Source: Petasospora fabianii
Taxonomy: Eukaryota > Ascomycota > Saccharomycetes > Phaffomycetales > Wickerhamomycetaceae
Assembly: GCA_022641835.1 (NCBI GenBank)
Contig: CP048715.1
Coordinates: forward strand, 1,426,001-1,490,000
DNA length: 64,000 nucleotides
Reading direction: 5' to 3'
A program made the translations under genes and the position numbers. This document shows, piece by piece, positions 30,207 through 39,480 of the stretch. The notes beneath the pieces are model-generated. The model was not told the DNA's origin and searched no databases. It saw only the letters and a list, made by a program, of their open reading frames with translations. The first letter of the stretch is position 1. Each line of letters begins with the position of its first letter.

Positions 30207-30948
30207 GGCGGTATGAAACTGGTGGTGGATATAGCGATAGCTGAGGGAATGGTAAAGAAGATGGAAGAAGAAGGAGTTTGAGCGGGCGGTTAATGATTTT
30301 AAAAGTATAGGATAACTCGGATGTATCAGATCTGTCGTAATGATCAACCAATTGATTAAAGCAAACGTGGCGGTAGTGAAGTTCTTTGGTGAATACCGTT
30401 CAACCTTAACAGCCGCCGTGGTTATAAAATGAGGCGGTTGAGTATTTTTGGTGGAGAGTTCTAGATTCCCGCGCGGGCCGCATTTAACAACAACAACAAC
30501 ATCTCTATGGGAAAGTCCGGATCAGAGTTAGCGCATGACGGGTTATACTATACATTAAGATAAAGAGACGGATAAACTTTTAAGGCAGGAGGTTCATTTG
30601 AATCGGGACTAAAATAATTATTATATTCAGAGATGTTCCGTTATTTGAAAGTGCTTTATTTGTGTTGGGCTGTCTGTTTCAACTGTCTGTTTATGTTCTG
30701 TTCTGCCTTGGGCACTCGGAAAGACTGAGACTCTACTCCGAGCAATTCCCGAAATGGGGCTTTCTAAGTTTCCCCCCTTTGGCTCCTTTGTCTATCATCA
30801 CATGGACAGCAAAAAGTCTACAGGTACATTTTTCACCACTAGAATGGATTATAGTATTTGCGCCTTGTTTTGCGTCTTTTTTGGGGCCCTTACTGAGCCT
30901 TATTGAGCCTTATTTTGGGGTTATACACATAGCAATCAGCAAACGTGA
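30207..30948. promoter_or_regulatory. SLM1 promoter and CHO1 3' flank
   Basis: About 740 bases between two minus-strand genes, with no gene of its own. A four-unit CAA run lies near 30488-30500. No well-defined regulatory motif is recognised. Confidence 0.45.
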
Positions 30949-31821
30949 TCATGGTTTTGGGATCTTGAGTGACTTTGAGACGAAACAACAACCATGGATA
31001 AAGAAGGCAAAGACAAATGGATGTAATTCGAAAGGAGTACCATTCAATACGGTACCAAAGGGAAGGTTAGCACCAACGAGATCCTTATGAACGAGGTAAG
31101 CCATTGTAGCAACCATAGCCAATGAAGTTGGAATTGGTAATCCTTCAAAATATTTAGATTTACCCGTAAGATCCTTTGGGATAGTAGTGACTGTAACATT
31201 GAATCTTGCGAGTCTAGTAAGACCACAAAGGACAAAGAATGAGAGAACAAGCACATCAATGGTGGTTTGGAAACCGAGAGAGAAGGCAATAGATGCAGGA
31301 GCAACACCAAAAGAGATCAAATCGGCAAGAGAATCCAATTCTTGACCCATAAGTGAAGATTTGTTTCTAATTCTTGCGACACGACCATCAAAGAAATCAA
31401 AGAACAATCCGAGCAAGATAAAGAAATGAGCTCTTTGAACATAATGTGGTTGACCAGTTAATGTAAATCTCAAACATGACACAATAGAGTAAAAACCGGA
31501 AAATCCATTAAGTAATGTAATAAAATCAGCCATATGAAGATTTCTAATCAAACTGAAGTGATACTCATCAGAGGTAAACTTGACAAAATCAGATTGATCT
31601 GGTGGATCCAACGGCGAACTATCAGTGAGAGAAAAAATTGATGATCTTCTTCTAATTGGTGGCTTAATTGAAATTTCATCACCGGAATCAATGCTATCAT
31701 CGGCAATTGCCTGGTTGTTGTTGTTGTTGTTGTTGTTGTGATCTGACACCTGGGAGCCCGTGGCCTCAACCCCAGCTTCATCGACTAGACTTTTCATTGA
31801 TCTTGTTTGTCTCTTTGACAT
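30949..31821 (-). CDS. CHO1: Phosphatidylserine synthase Cho1
   Basis: A 290-residue ER membrane enzyme making phosphatidylserine from CDP-diacylglycerol and serine. The CDP-alcohol phosphotransferase signature is complete: D145-G146, A149-R150, G159, D163 and D167. About six to eight membrane segments follow residue 97. The cytosolic N-terminus contains an Asn tract (about 29-36) encoded by a GTT/AAC trinucleotide run at 31712-31738, then a basic RRRSS site that resembles the protein kinase A site regulating S. cerevisiae Cho1. A UASINO-like CACGTG element lies 160 bp upstream. Confidence 0.95.
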   Translation of the reverse strand: MSKRQTRSMKSLVDEAGVEATGSQVSDHNNNNNNNNQAIADDSIDSGDEISIKPPIRRRSSIFSLTDSSPLDPPDQSDFVKFTSDEYHFSLIRNLHMADFITLLNGFSGFYSIVSCLRFTLTGQPHYVQRAHFFILLGLFFDFFDGRVARIRNKSSLMGQELDSLADLISFGVAPASIAFSLGFQTTIDVLVLSFFVLCGLTRLARFNVTVTTIPKDLTGKSKYFEGLPIPTSLAMVATMAYLVHKDLVGANLPFGTVLNGTPFELHPFVFAFFIHGCCFVSKSLKIPKP

Positions 31822-31979
31822 GTTGGGGGGAAGAAAACAATCAAATTGATTTGTGGTATGCAGAGAAAAGATCTAGCAAGGCTTTCAACTTTTTTAAATA
31901 CACCAAAAACTATGTATGTACGCGTCATTCACTTGCCACTGCCCGCACCATTGCCCACTTAATTTGTTGCTCTCATAAA

Positions 31980-31991
31980 TTTCACGTGAAA
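31980..31991. promoter_or_regulatory. UASINO/E-box in the CHO1 promoter
   Basis: TTTCACGTGAAA is palindromic and contains CACGTG at 31983-31988, about 160 bp upstream of the CHO1 ATG. It fits the inositol/choline-responsive element (CATRTGAAAT type) bound by Ino2/Ino4, the known regulator of CHO1 in S. cerevisiae. Confidence 0.7.
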
Positions 31992-32034
31992 ATAAACCTG
32001 GACACCAACCTCAAACGGATCTCCTAGTATTTTT

Positions 32035-32227
32035 TGACGTAAGGGACATCGAGCGTGTTCGCGCAAATGAACGAAAAAAATTCGCGATAAAAAAAAGGTT
32101 CTTTGAAAATCCCAGCGGAATAATTTGATCTGTTTACGTAAGCAAGATAAAACCCTCCTTTTACGTAAGCAGATCTAATGTGACCGTGAAGTTATGGCAG
32201 ACTCGACTCAGTTCGGCGCGCGCCGAG
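32035..32227. promoter_or_regulatory. bZIP-type sites and a CGG-N6-CCG palindrome
   Basis: TGACGTAA at 32035-32042 and two TTACGTAA at 32134-32141 and 32161-32168 (27 bp apart) are ATF/CREB- or Yap-type bZIP targets. TTCGG-N6-CCGAG at 32212-32227 is centred on a 14-bp palindrome and has the spacing of a Zn2Cys6 Ppr1-type site. They lie between divergent CHO1 and the first DIP5-like permease; the regulated gene is uncertain. Confidence 0.45.
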
Positions 32228-33236
32228 CCCACAGCTCCGACATACCGAGTCCGTGCGCTTAAGCGAACTTTATCAGAGCACTTTATAAGATACTGTGGTA
32301 GCCACAATAGTGGAGACTGCAGATAATGCAAAGATATTATTGGGATAGTGTTGTTGGAGTATCACTCCGTTAAGCAGCAACGGCACTAGGATTGAAGAGG
32401 CAGCCAACTTCTCCCCGGATATTTTGCCTAATTGGGATTCCAGGGGCTGCCACAGCTCACAAAACCCAGGACGAGGAAGAGGCAGATAAGGTGCATGTTC
32501 TGTGAATGGAAGGGTCCTGCGACGATCAAGCCAAAATCTAACAAGCAGCTTGAAACAATGCCCGAGCAAGATCGGTCCTCGAGGATCTCCTCCGTGGTTG
32601 GATCTTGACTGTAGCGTCTCGAGGAGTCGGAGAGTCGGAGGGTCGGAGAGACACGGCGGTGGCTCTCGAGGCCAACATCGGTTTGCACCCCAGCCACAGT
32701 GGCCACAGCAACGACCTCCACCACTAATCATGGGCTTCTGCTTCCCTCTAAGGCTCATTGAGCGCAGATTTGCAGCGTTTATGTGAGTTTGACCGGACCT
32801 GCCATCTGCCACCACCTTTTTCCTGTCTCGTACTTCTCGCAGCAGCGCTCCTGTCACAAGGTTTAGTCAAAACTAGGTGACACATCAGAGGGGTAACAGG
32901 ATGAGAGCTTGATACCCATAAAAGTTATATCTTGAACTAATATCGTCAGTAAACAATGCTGATACTCTTGTGTGGGGAAGGCAAATTCTTCGGAATATGC
33001 AAATCAGCCCCCTCATGCGAAGGTCCGACTATATTACCACACCAGTATAGGTTGACGCAGGCGGTGAAGCACAGGGATCTACCAAGATCATGCCGTGCCA
33101 GTATCACGACATCGACCGACAACCGATTCCGCCAAGCCATGTTAATGTATCGGTGTATATATTGTCGTGTCTCTCCTCCCAGATCATGAGTTCATCTCTC
33201 TTTTGAATTGATCCATCCTACAAAGCTCTCACCATC
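32228..33236. promoter_or_regulatory. Upstream region of DIP5-like permease 1
   Basis: Gene-free. From about 32880 onward it is alignable by eye with the regions before permease copies 2 and 3 and forms the left end of the first repeat unit. It includes the shared promoter block at 33087-33133 and a TATA-like gtatatatt at about 33153. Confidence 0.55.
33087..33133 (+). promoter_or_regulatory. Shared promoter block, permease copy 1
   Basis: Contains gccgtgcc, TATCACGACAT and CGACCGAC, and ends about 104 bp before the ATG. The same block occurs at 36149-36195 (copy 2) and 39334-39380 (copy 3) at nearly the same distance. Clustered CCGA/CGG triplets suggest a zinc-cluster regulator, but the factor is unknown. 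Confidence 0.6.
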
Positions 33237-34940
33237 ATGTCGAACCCTTATGCTGAGACGGCATCTCTTGATGTCAAGGGAACAGTTACCTCCAGTGGCG
33301 AGAGTGGTACGAAGGAGACCTATCAAGAGAAAACTCTTGGAAAGGATGCCGAGGTGTTAGATATCGAGTCAAACAACCCTTCGTCCGATGAACAGAGTAC
33401 TGTCTTCGGTGAGGATAGAGAGAGATTGAGTCCCGGCTTGAAACAACGCCATCTGCAAATGATTGCACTTGTCAGTGTCTTTGGTACTGGTATCTTCTTG
33501 TCATCCGGTGGTGTTCTCGCTACAGCTGGTCCACTCGGTTGTTTCTTGGCCTATGCCATTGTTGCCGTTGTTGTCGGTCTTAATCAGATTGCCCTTGCAG
33601 AGTGTGCAACTCTTATGCCAACCACTTCTGCTACTCTACGTCATGCCGAACAGTTTATTGATCCAGCTTGGGGATTCGCTTATGGTTGGATGGCCGTTTG
33701 GTCCTCTATCATGCCTGGTGAAGTCTCTGCTGCTGCTGTTATTGTCTCGTACTGGTCCGACTTGTCTCAGGCCATTTGGATTACCATTTTCATCGTACTG
33801 ATCATCACATTCAACTTCTTAAAAATTCGGCACTACGGTGAGATTGAGTTTACGTTTGCCATGATCAAGCTCACTTTGCTCGCAGTTCTTATCATCACAT
33901 CCATTGTCATCACTACTGGTGGTACTCCTACTCACGAGACGATTGGTTTCAGATACTGGAGGGATCCTGGTCCATTTGTTCAATATTTGGGTATTCCAGG
34001 GTCTCTGGGTCGCTTCACTGGGTTCTGGAAGGCCCTTTCTGGTGTTGTCTACTCCTATGGTGGTTTGCAGGGTGTTCCATCGTTGGCTGCTGAGGTTAAG
34101 TATCCAAGAAAGACTATCTTCACTGCTTGTAAGAGAATCTTTTTTAGAGTTACTATCCTCATGTGTATTACAGCTTTCTGTCTTGGTCTTATCGTTCCAT
34201 CAAACAACAAGACAATTGCAACTTCCTCTGGTAACGCTTCCTCTTCTCCATTTGTTATTGCCATGGAGAATGCCAATATTAAAGTGCTTCCACATATTGT
34301 GAACGCTGGTGTCTTGACATCTGCATTCTCTGTTGCTAACCTAGGTGTGGTTGGTGGTGCTCGTGTTCTCTTTGCCCTTGCCGTCAAGGGCCAGGCTCCA
34401 AAAGTGTTCCTTAAGACTAACCGTTGGGGTGTTCCATGGGTCGGCAACATCTTTATCGCTGCCTTCTTGCCACTTGCCTACATGAACTGTTCCGATACTG
34501 CAGCTAATGTGTTTGGTTGGTTCCAGTCTCTTACATCATCGAAACTTTTGTTCAACTGGATGATCATCTCTGCCAACCACATTTGCATGACTCGTGCTAT
34601 GAAAGCACAGGGAATCCCACGTTCTCGTCTCCCACACTCGATCAAGTTTGCTCCACAGGCTGCTTGGATTTCCGGAATAGCGTCTTTCATCTTGCTTCTT
34701 ACAGGTGGATTCAAGAACTTCATCCATGGCGAGTTCTTGTTCTCCTCTTTCTTCTCCTCATACTTTGTGTTCCCATTAGCATCGGTTCTCTACTTTGGTT
34801 GGAAATTCTGGAAGAAGACCAAGATGTGGGCACCACACGAAGTTGAACTCGAGGTCCTCTTCAAGGATGCCGAGGATCACCCAGAACCAGAAGACCCTCC
34901 ACTTAGAGGTTGGAGAATCTTGACGTTGCTTTGGTCTTGA
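33237..34940 (+). CDS. DIP5-like amino-acid permease, array copy 1
   Basis: A 567-residue plasma-membrane permease of the YAT family with twelve membrane segments. It matches Dip5 (acidic amino-acid permease) better than Gap1 or Agp2: FGTGIFLSSGGVLATAGPLG in TM1, the RYWRDPGPF loop, SSPFVIAMENANIKVLPHIVNA, ALAVKGQAPKVFLKTNRWGVPW and the TRAMKAQGIPRSRLPHSI loop all have Dip5 counterparts. TM3 reads MPTTSATLRHAEQF in place of the Dip5 GFTSYASRY segment, so substrate specificity may differ. The cytosolic N-terminus (1-75) is acidic and Ser/Thr-rich, with few lysines. First of four tandem paralogues; the C-terminus ends RGWRILTLLWS in all four. Confidence 0.85.
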   Translation: MSNPYAETASLDVKGTVTSSGESGTKETYQEKTLGKDAEVLDIESNNPSSDEQSTVFGEDRERLSPGLKQRHLQMIALVSVFGTGIFLSSGGVLATAGPLGCFLAYAIVAVVVGLNQIALAECATLMPTTSATLRHAEQFIDPAWGFAYGWMAVWSSIMPGEVSAAAVIVSYWSDLSQAIWITIFIVLIITFNFLKIRHYGEIEFTFAMIKLTLLAVLIITSIVITTGGTPTHETIGFRYWRDPGPFVQYLGIPGSLGRFTGFWKALSGVVYSYGGLQGVPSLAAEVKYPRKTIFTACKRIFFRVTILMCITAFCLGLIVPSNNKTIATSSGNASSSPFVIAMENANIKVLPHIVNAGVLTSAFSVANLGVVGGARVLFALAVKGQAPKVFLKTNRWGVPWVGNIFIAAFLPLAYMNCSDTAANVFGWFQSLTSSKLLFNWMIISANHICMTRAMKAQGIPRSRLPHSIKFAPQAAWISGIASFILLLTGGFKNFIHGEFLFSSFFSSYFVFPLASVLYFGWKFWKKTKMWAPHEVELEVLFKDAEDHPEPEDPPLRGWRILTLLWS

Positions 34941-36302
34941 TGTTCTTGAGAGGAATACAGTCCCAAGTGAGAGCAAAGGGCCGAACATGAGCACTCTTCT
35001 ACCGTTCTGGTAACTGGTACAAAAGCTATGCGATGCAACAAATACAGATTTCGTTCTCGTAACTATACGTATGACCTACCCTGGTGTAGACGCCAGTCCT
35101 GCTGCGACAGAGGAGACGTCTCGATGATTTCAACCAGCAGCCCACTCGACCACTCATCACCAGTGAATTGCCAGCTTCAAACTGCAAACAGTCATTACTA
35201 TCCAATTCAGCTAGGGAGCACAAACGTCGCTACACTGGATGCTATAATGGCTACTGTGACCTTGTCCACTGCAAGTCAGGTAACATTCGAGGAGTGAAAT
35301 AAAGAAAACTGCTATGCCTGGTACAATTGAGCATGAGACATGCTTACGAACTCCTTTATGGTAGAATATCAGAGGCTTGAAGACTGCCCAAGTCCCTAAA
35401 GGCTCATTAGTTGGCTACTATCCCGACAAACTTACTTGAAGTGTCTCTGAATAATGCAGCTTACTCAGCGCTGGCCCTTGGACCCTACGGTACTACAGAA
35501 GCCGAATAACGACTATCATGATGATAAACTGTCAACTCTCTGCGCGCTCTCGAGCCATGTATGTGCTACTGGGTCGACCGATGTCGCTGTCAAGTACATT
35601 TCCCTTGGGCTCGTTGAACGGTGCTTGATACGATTTGCGAGGAACACCATACAAGACAACCGGTGTTCCCCGAAAAACAGGGATCTATATCGTTTTGGTA
35701 GTTCTGCATACGCTACTACACTCCGCCCGACCTTCTGCAGCCATTGCGTACTGCCCTTCCCAGTTTGTGTCTCTAAGCGACAGAGATGACAGGACCCAAC
35801 CGACAATTCGAGGCTTCACTTCCTACTGCCTGTCCGTGTGTCTGTTTCCCAGGGAGTGCACAACAGTGGAGAATACAACGCAAACCACCTTAGGCCCCAC
35901 GTATCATGTCGGGTGGCTTAGCTTTTGGTAGTTTCTGTTACCTTGTACTATCACGACAAGGTGACACATTAGACAGGTATTTTGATACCCATGGGGGCCT
36001 AATCTTGTCGGTGAAGAACATCAAAGGCAAGTTGATCTGAGTATAATGTTGGCAGCCCCCTCCCCTCACTCTTGTGCGCACTTCCGATTAAGTTACCAGA
36101 TCGGTATGGATTGGCGCAGGTTCTGGGGACCCCCTGCTGTTTGGCGAGATCATGCCGTGCCGGTATCACGACATAGACCGACTGCCGGTTCCGACAATAC
36201 CATTGATGCAGCAGTCACTGTATTTAATGTCGTACCTCTCCAACCAGTTTGTGTGATTATCTGTCCTTGGGTTTGTCTTTTGCCACATAGACCTCATACA
36301 AT
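34941..36302. repeat. Duplicated intergenic cassette between permease copies 1 and 2
   Basis: About 1.36 kb, alignable by eye with the cassettes at 38001-39480 and 41188-42260. Shared landmarks are a block around 35518-35590 (counterparts near 38586 and 41817), a block around 35745-35800 (near 38860 and 42075) and a gatacccatggggrcctaat-type segment near 35985. No protein-coding sequence is supported; the open frames are not kept across copies. The permease 2 promoter lies at its right end. Confidence 0.65.
36149..36195 (+). promoter_or_regulatory. Shared promoter block, permease copy 2
   Basis: Counterpart of 33087-33133, with gccgtgcc, GGTATCACGACATAGACCG and a CCGGTTCCGAC end, about 108 bp before the ATG. 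Confidence 0.6.
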
Positions 36303-38000
36303 ATGTCTAACCCTTATGCTGAGACAGCATCTATTGATGCCAAGGGAACCAACTCCTCCAATGATGAGAAGGCCACCTATGATGTTGAGAAAACTTTTGG
36401 TCATGATGTTGAAGTGTTAGATATCGAGTCAAACAGCCCCATTTCCGATGATCAAAGCACAGTTTTTGGTGAGGACAGAGAAAGACTAAGTCACACTTTG
36501 AAGCAGCGTCATTTGCAAATGATTGCACTTGTTGGTGTCTTTGGAACTGGTATATTCTTGTCATCTGGTGGTGTTCTTGCTACTGCCGGTCCACTTGGTT
36601 GCTTCCTAGCTTATGCTATTGTTGCTGTTGTTGTCGGTCTTAACCAGATTGCCCTTGCAGAGTGTGCCAGTCTTATGCCTACAACTTCTGCCAGTTTGCG
36701 TCATGTTGAGCAGTTTGTTGATCCAGCTTGGGGATTCTCTTATGGTTGGATGGCAGTGTGGTCCGCTATCATGCCTGGTGAGGTCTCTGCTGCTGCCGTC
36801 ATTGTCTCATTCTGGTCTGACTTGTCCCAGGCTATCTGGATCACTATAATCATCGTCCTTATCATCACATTCAACTTCCTCAAGATTCAACACTATGGTG
36901 AGGTTGAGTTTACGTTTGCCATTATCAAGATCAGCTTGCTCGCTGGTCTTATCATCACATCTGTTGTCATCACTAGTGGTGGTGCCCCAACTCATGAGAC
37001 GATTGGTTTCAGATACTGGAGGGACCCAGGCCCATTCGTTCAGTACTTGGGTATTCCAGGGTCTCTGGGGCGTTTCACTGGGTTCTGGAAGGCCCTTTCT
37101 GGTTGTGTCTATTCCTATGGTGGTTTGCAAAGTGTTCCATCTTTGGCTGCTGAGGTTAAGTACCCAAGAAAGACTGTCTTCACTGCTTGTAAGAGAATCT
37201 TTTACAGAGTCAGCGTTCTCATGTGTACTACAGCTTTCTGTCTTGGACTAATTGTTTCCCCAAAAAACAAGGCTATTGCAACCTCCTCTGGTAACGCTTC
37301 TTCTTCTCCATTTGTTGTTGCCATGCAGAATGCCAATATCAAGGTGCTTCCACATATCGTTAATGCTGGTGTCTTAACCTCTGCCTTCTCTGCTGCTAAC
37401 TTGGGTGTTGTTCACGGTGCTCGTGTCCTCTTTGCCCTTGCAGTGAAGGGACAAGCTCCAAGAGTGTTCCTTAAGACTAACCGTTGGGGTGTTCCATGGG
37501 TCGGTAACATCTTTGTCGCTGCCTTCTTACCACTTGCCTACATGAATTGTTCCGATTCCGCCGCTAATGTGTTTGGTTGGTTCCAGTCTCTCACATCATC
37601 CAAACTCTTGTTCGACTGGATCATTGTCTCTGTTAACCACATCTTCATGACTCGTGCTATGAAAGCACAGGGAATCCCACGTTCTCGTCTCCCACACTCG
37701 ATCAGATTTGCCCCACAGGCTGCTTGGATTTCCGGAATAGCGTCTTTCATCTTGCTTCTTACTGGTGGTTTCAAGAACTTCATCCATGGTGAGTTCTTAT
37801 TCTCCTCTTTCTTCTCCTCCTACTTTGTCTTCCCATTGTCATTGGCTCTCTACTTCGGCTGGAAATTCTGGAAGAAGACTAAGATCTGGGCACCACACGA
37901 AATTGAACTCGAGGTCCTCTTCAAGGATGCCGAGGATCACCCAGAACCAGAAGACCCTCCACTTAGAGGTTGGAGAATCTTGACCTTGCTCTGGTCGTGA
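36303..38000 (+). CDS. DIP5-like amino-acid permease, array copy 2
   Basis: A 565-residue paralogue of copy 1. The starts are 3,066 bp apart. It shares the MSNPYAETAS N-terminus, the FGEDRERLS segment before TM1 and almost all of the membrane core. Distinct changes include VGVFGTGIF in TM1, SLRHVEQFVDP in TM3, a VSPKNKAIATSSGN loop and AMQNANIK where the others have AMENANIK. The loop and TM region from TRAMKAQGIP to FLFSSFFSSYFVFPL is nearly invariant with copies 1 and 3, also at DNA level. Probably the same substrate class (dicarboxylic or other amino acids), unproven. Confidence 0.85.
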   Translation: MSNPYAETASIDAKGTNSSNDEKATYDVEKTFGHDVEVLDIESNSPISDDQSTVFGEDRERLSHTLKQRHLQMIALVGVFGTGIFLSSGGVLATAGPLGCFLAYAIVAVVVGLNQIALAECASLMPTTSASLRHVEQFVDPAWGFSYGWMAVWSAIMPGEVSAAAVIVSFWSDLSQAIWITIIIVLIITFNFLKIQHYGEVEFTFAIIKISLLAGLIITSVVITSGGAPTHETIGFRYWRDPGPFVQYLGIPGSLGRFTGFWKALSGCVYSYGGLQSVPSLAAEVKYPRKTVFTACKRIFYRVSVLMCTTAFCLGLIVSPKNKAIATSSGNASSSPFVVAMQNANIKVLPHIVNAGVLTSAFSAANLGVVHGARVLFALAVKGQAPRVFLKTNRWGVPWVGNIFVAAFLPLAYMNCSDSAANVFGWFQSLTSSKLLFDWIIVSVNHIFMTRAMKAQGIPRSRLPHSIRFAPQAAWISGIASFILLLTGGFKNFIHGEFLFSSFFSSYFVFPLSLALYFGWKFWKKTKIWAPHEIELEVLFKDAEDHPEPEDPPLRGWRILTLLWS

Positions 38001-39052
38001 TGGTGTTGATAGAGGCAGAGATAAGATAAAACCTCGGAGGAGGAGCAAAGGGAGATACATGAGAATGAGAGCTCTAGCAGTTCTGGTAACTGGTATGAGA
38101 TGCATCAACTATATATCTCCGTACTCGTAATTGATTTCGATTTCTAAATATGATGTATGTTCTGTTGTAGAACTCGGCCCAACTGCGATGGCTGAGGAAG
38201 CCTTGATGGGTTTCAACAAGCCAGCCTACTCTAATTTACCAAAGATCAGCCGTCACTTGCCAGTTTCAAACTCCAAACCAGTCATGACTCTTGAATTACC
38301 TCTGCTAATGGGCACAAATGACACTACGCTCAATCCTATAATAGCTACTGGTGCCTTGTCCAGTGCAAGTCAGGAGCCCTTCGAGGAGCAAAATAACAAA
38401 CACTAGTGTGACCTCCTACAACTGAGCATGAGAGTCTCCCCATAACTCTGTCATGATACTATATCAGAGACTTTACAACTGCAGATGTCCATAAAGCCTC
38501 ATCACGAAAGAGTGTCTTTGAAGAATGCTGTGGACCCAATTCCGGCTCTTGGACACTGCTGTGTTACAAGAGGCACATGACTGCTACCGTGAAGGTAAAC
38601 AGTCAACTCTGTGCACGATCTAGAGGGATTTCTGTGCTACGCTGGGCCGACTGATGCCAAGACTCTCAAATGTGTTGTTGCCAGAGCCAGTTGAACTATG
38701 CTAAAAACGATTTGCGAAGAACACAACATACAACAGCTCGTGCTTCCTCACAAACAGGAAAAGCAGTATGTAGATTGTTTTAGATGCTCTGCATACATAC
38801 GACTACAGTCTTCCCACCTCTTGACCCATTGCGTGCTAAGAACATGGTCCTATCTTCTCAGCTCGTGTCTCCAAGCGACAGACATGGCAGGACCTACGCC
38901 GCATTTAGAGGCTTGTGTCTGTTTCTCAGGATATGGGCAGCAACATAAGGTACACCACACTTCAAATTCTGTCCTATGTATCATGTTTGGTGGCTTAGCT
39001 CTCGGTATGCTCTGTCATAGCGTTCAATCGCAACAGGGGGACACATCAGCGA

Positions 39053-39181
39053 GGTAAATAACCACATTCGATGCTTATGGGGACCTAATCATGTCGGTAA
39101 ATAACCACATTACAAACCCATGGGGACCTGATCAGATTGATGAATATCCAGATTCGATAGCCAGTGGGACCTCATCTTGTC
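39053..39181 (+). repeat. Three degenerate 43-bp tandem repeats
   Basis: Units begin at about 39053, 39096 and 39139 with GGTAAATAACCACATT or GATGAATATCCAGATT and end with a GGGGACCTRATC-type segment. The first two are closest. The corresponding place before copy 2 has only one such segment (about 35985-36010), so the amplification is specific to this cassette. Confidence 0.7.
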
Positions 39182-39333
39182 GGACACGACTTTGACGCTC
39201 TTGTGCGGGGAGGGTAAAGTCTTCTGAACTGATATCAACCCCCGTAATGGGCAGCTCCGATTAACTTACCACACTCGTATGAATTGGCGCTGGTTCTGTT
39301 AGTCTCCTCCTGTTAAACTTGGATTCAAAGAGG

Positions 39334-39380
39334 TCATCCCGTGGCGGTATCACGACATAGACCGACTACCGGTTCCGACC
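39334..39380 (+). promoter_or_regulatory. Shared promoter block, permease copy 3
   Basis: Counterpart of the copy 1 and 2 blocks: cccgtggcgg, TATCACGACATAGACCGAC and CCGGTTCCGACC, about 101 bp before the ATG at 39481. Confidence 0.6.
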
Positions 39381-39480
39381 ATGCCATTGATCGAGCGGTG
39401 TATATAATGTGGTGTCTCTCGTACCAGATCTTCTGTTCATCTCTATTAGATTTGACTCATCCCACAAAGCCGTCAACATC

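Larger units (their letters stand above)
38001..39480. repeat. Duplicated intergenic cassette between permease copies 2 and 3
   Basis: About 1.48 kb, homologous by eye with 34941-36302. Longer because of a local triplication of a 43-bp unit (39053-39181). It carries the copy 3 promoter block (39334-39380) and a TATA-like gtatataat at about 39399. No gene is supported. Confidence 0.65.
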
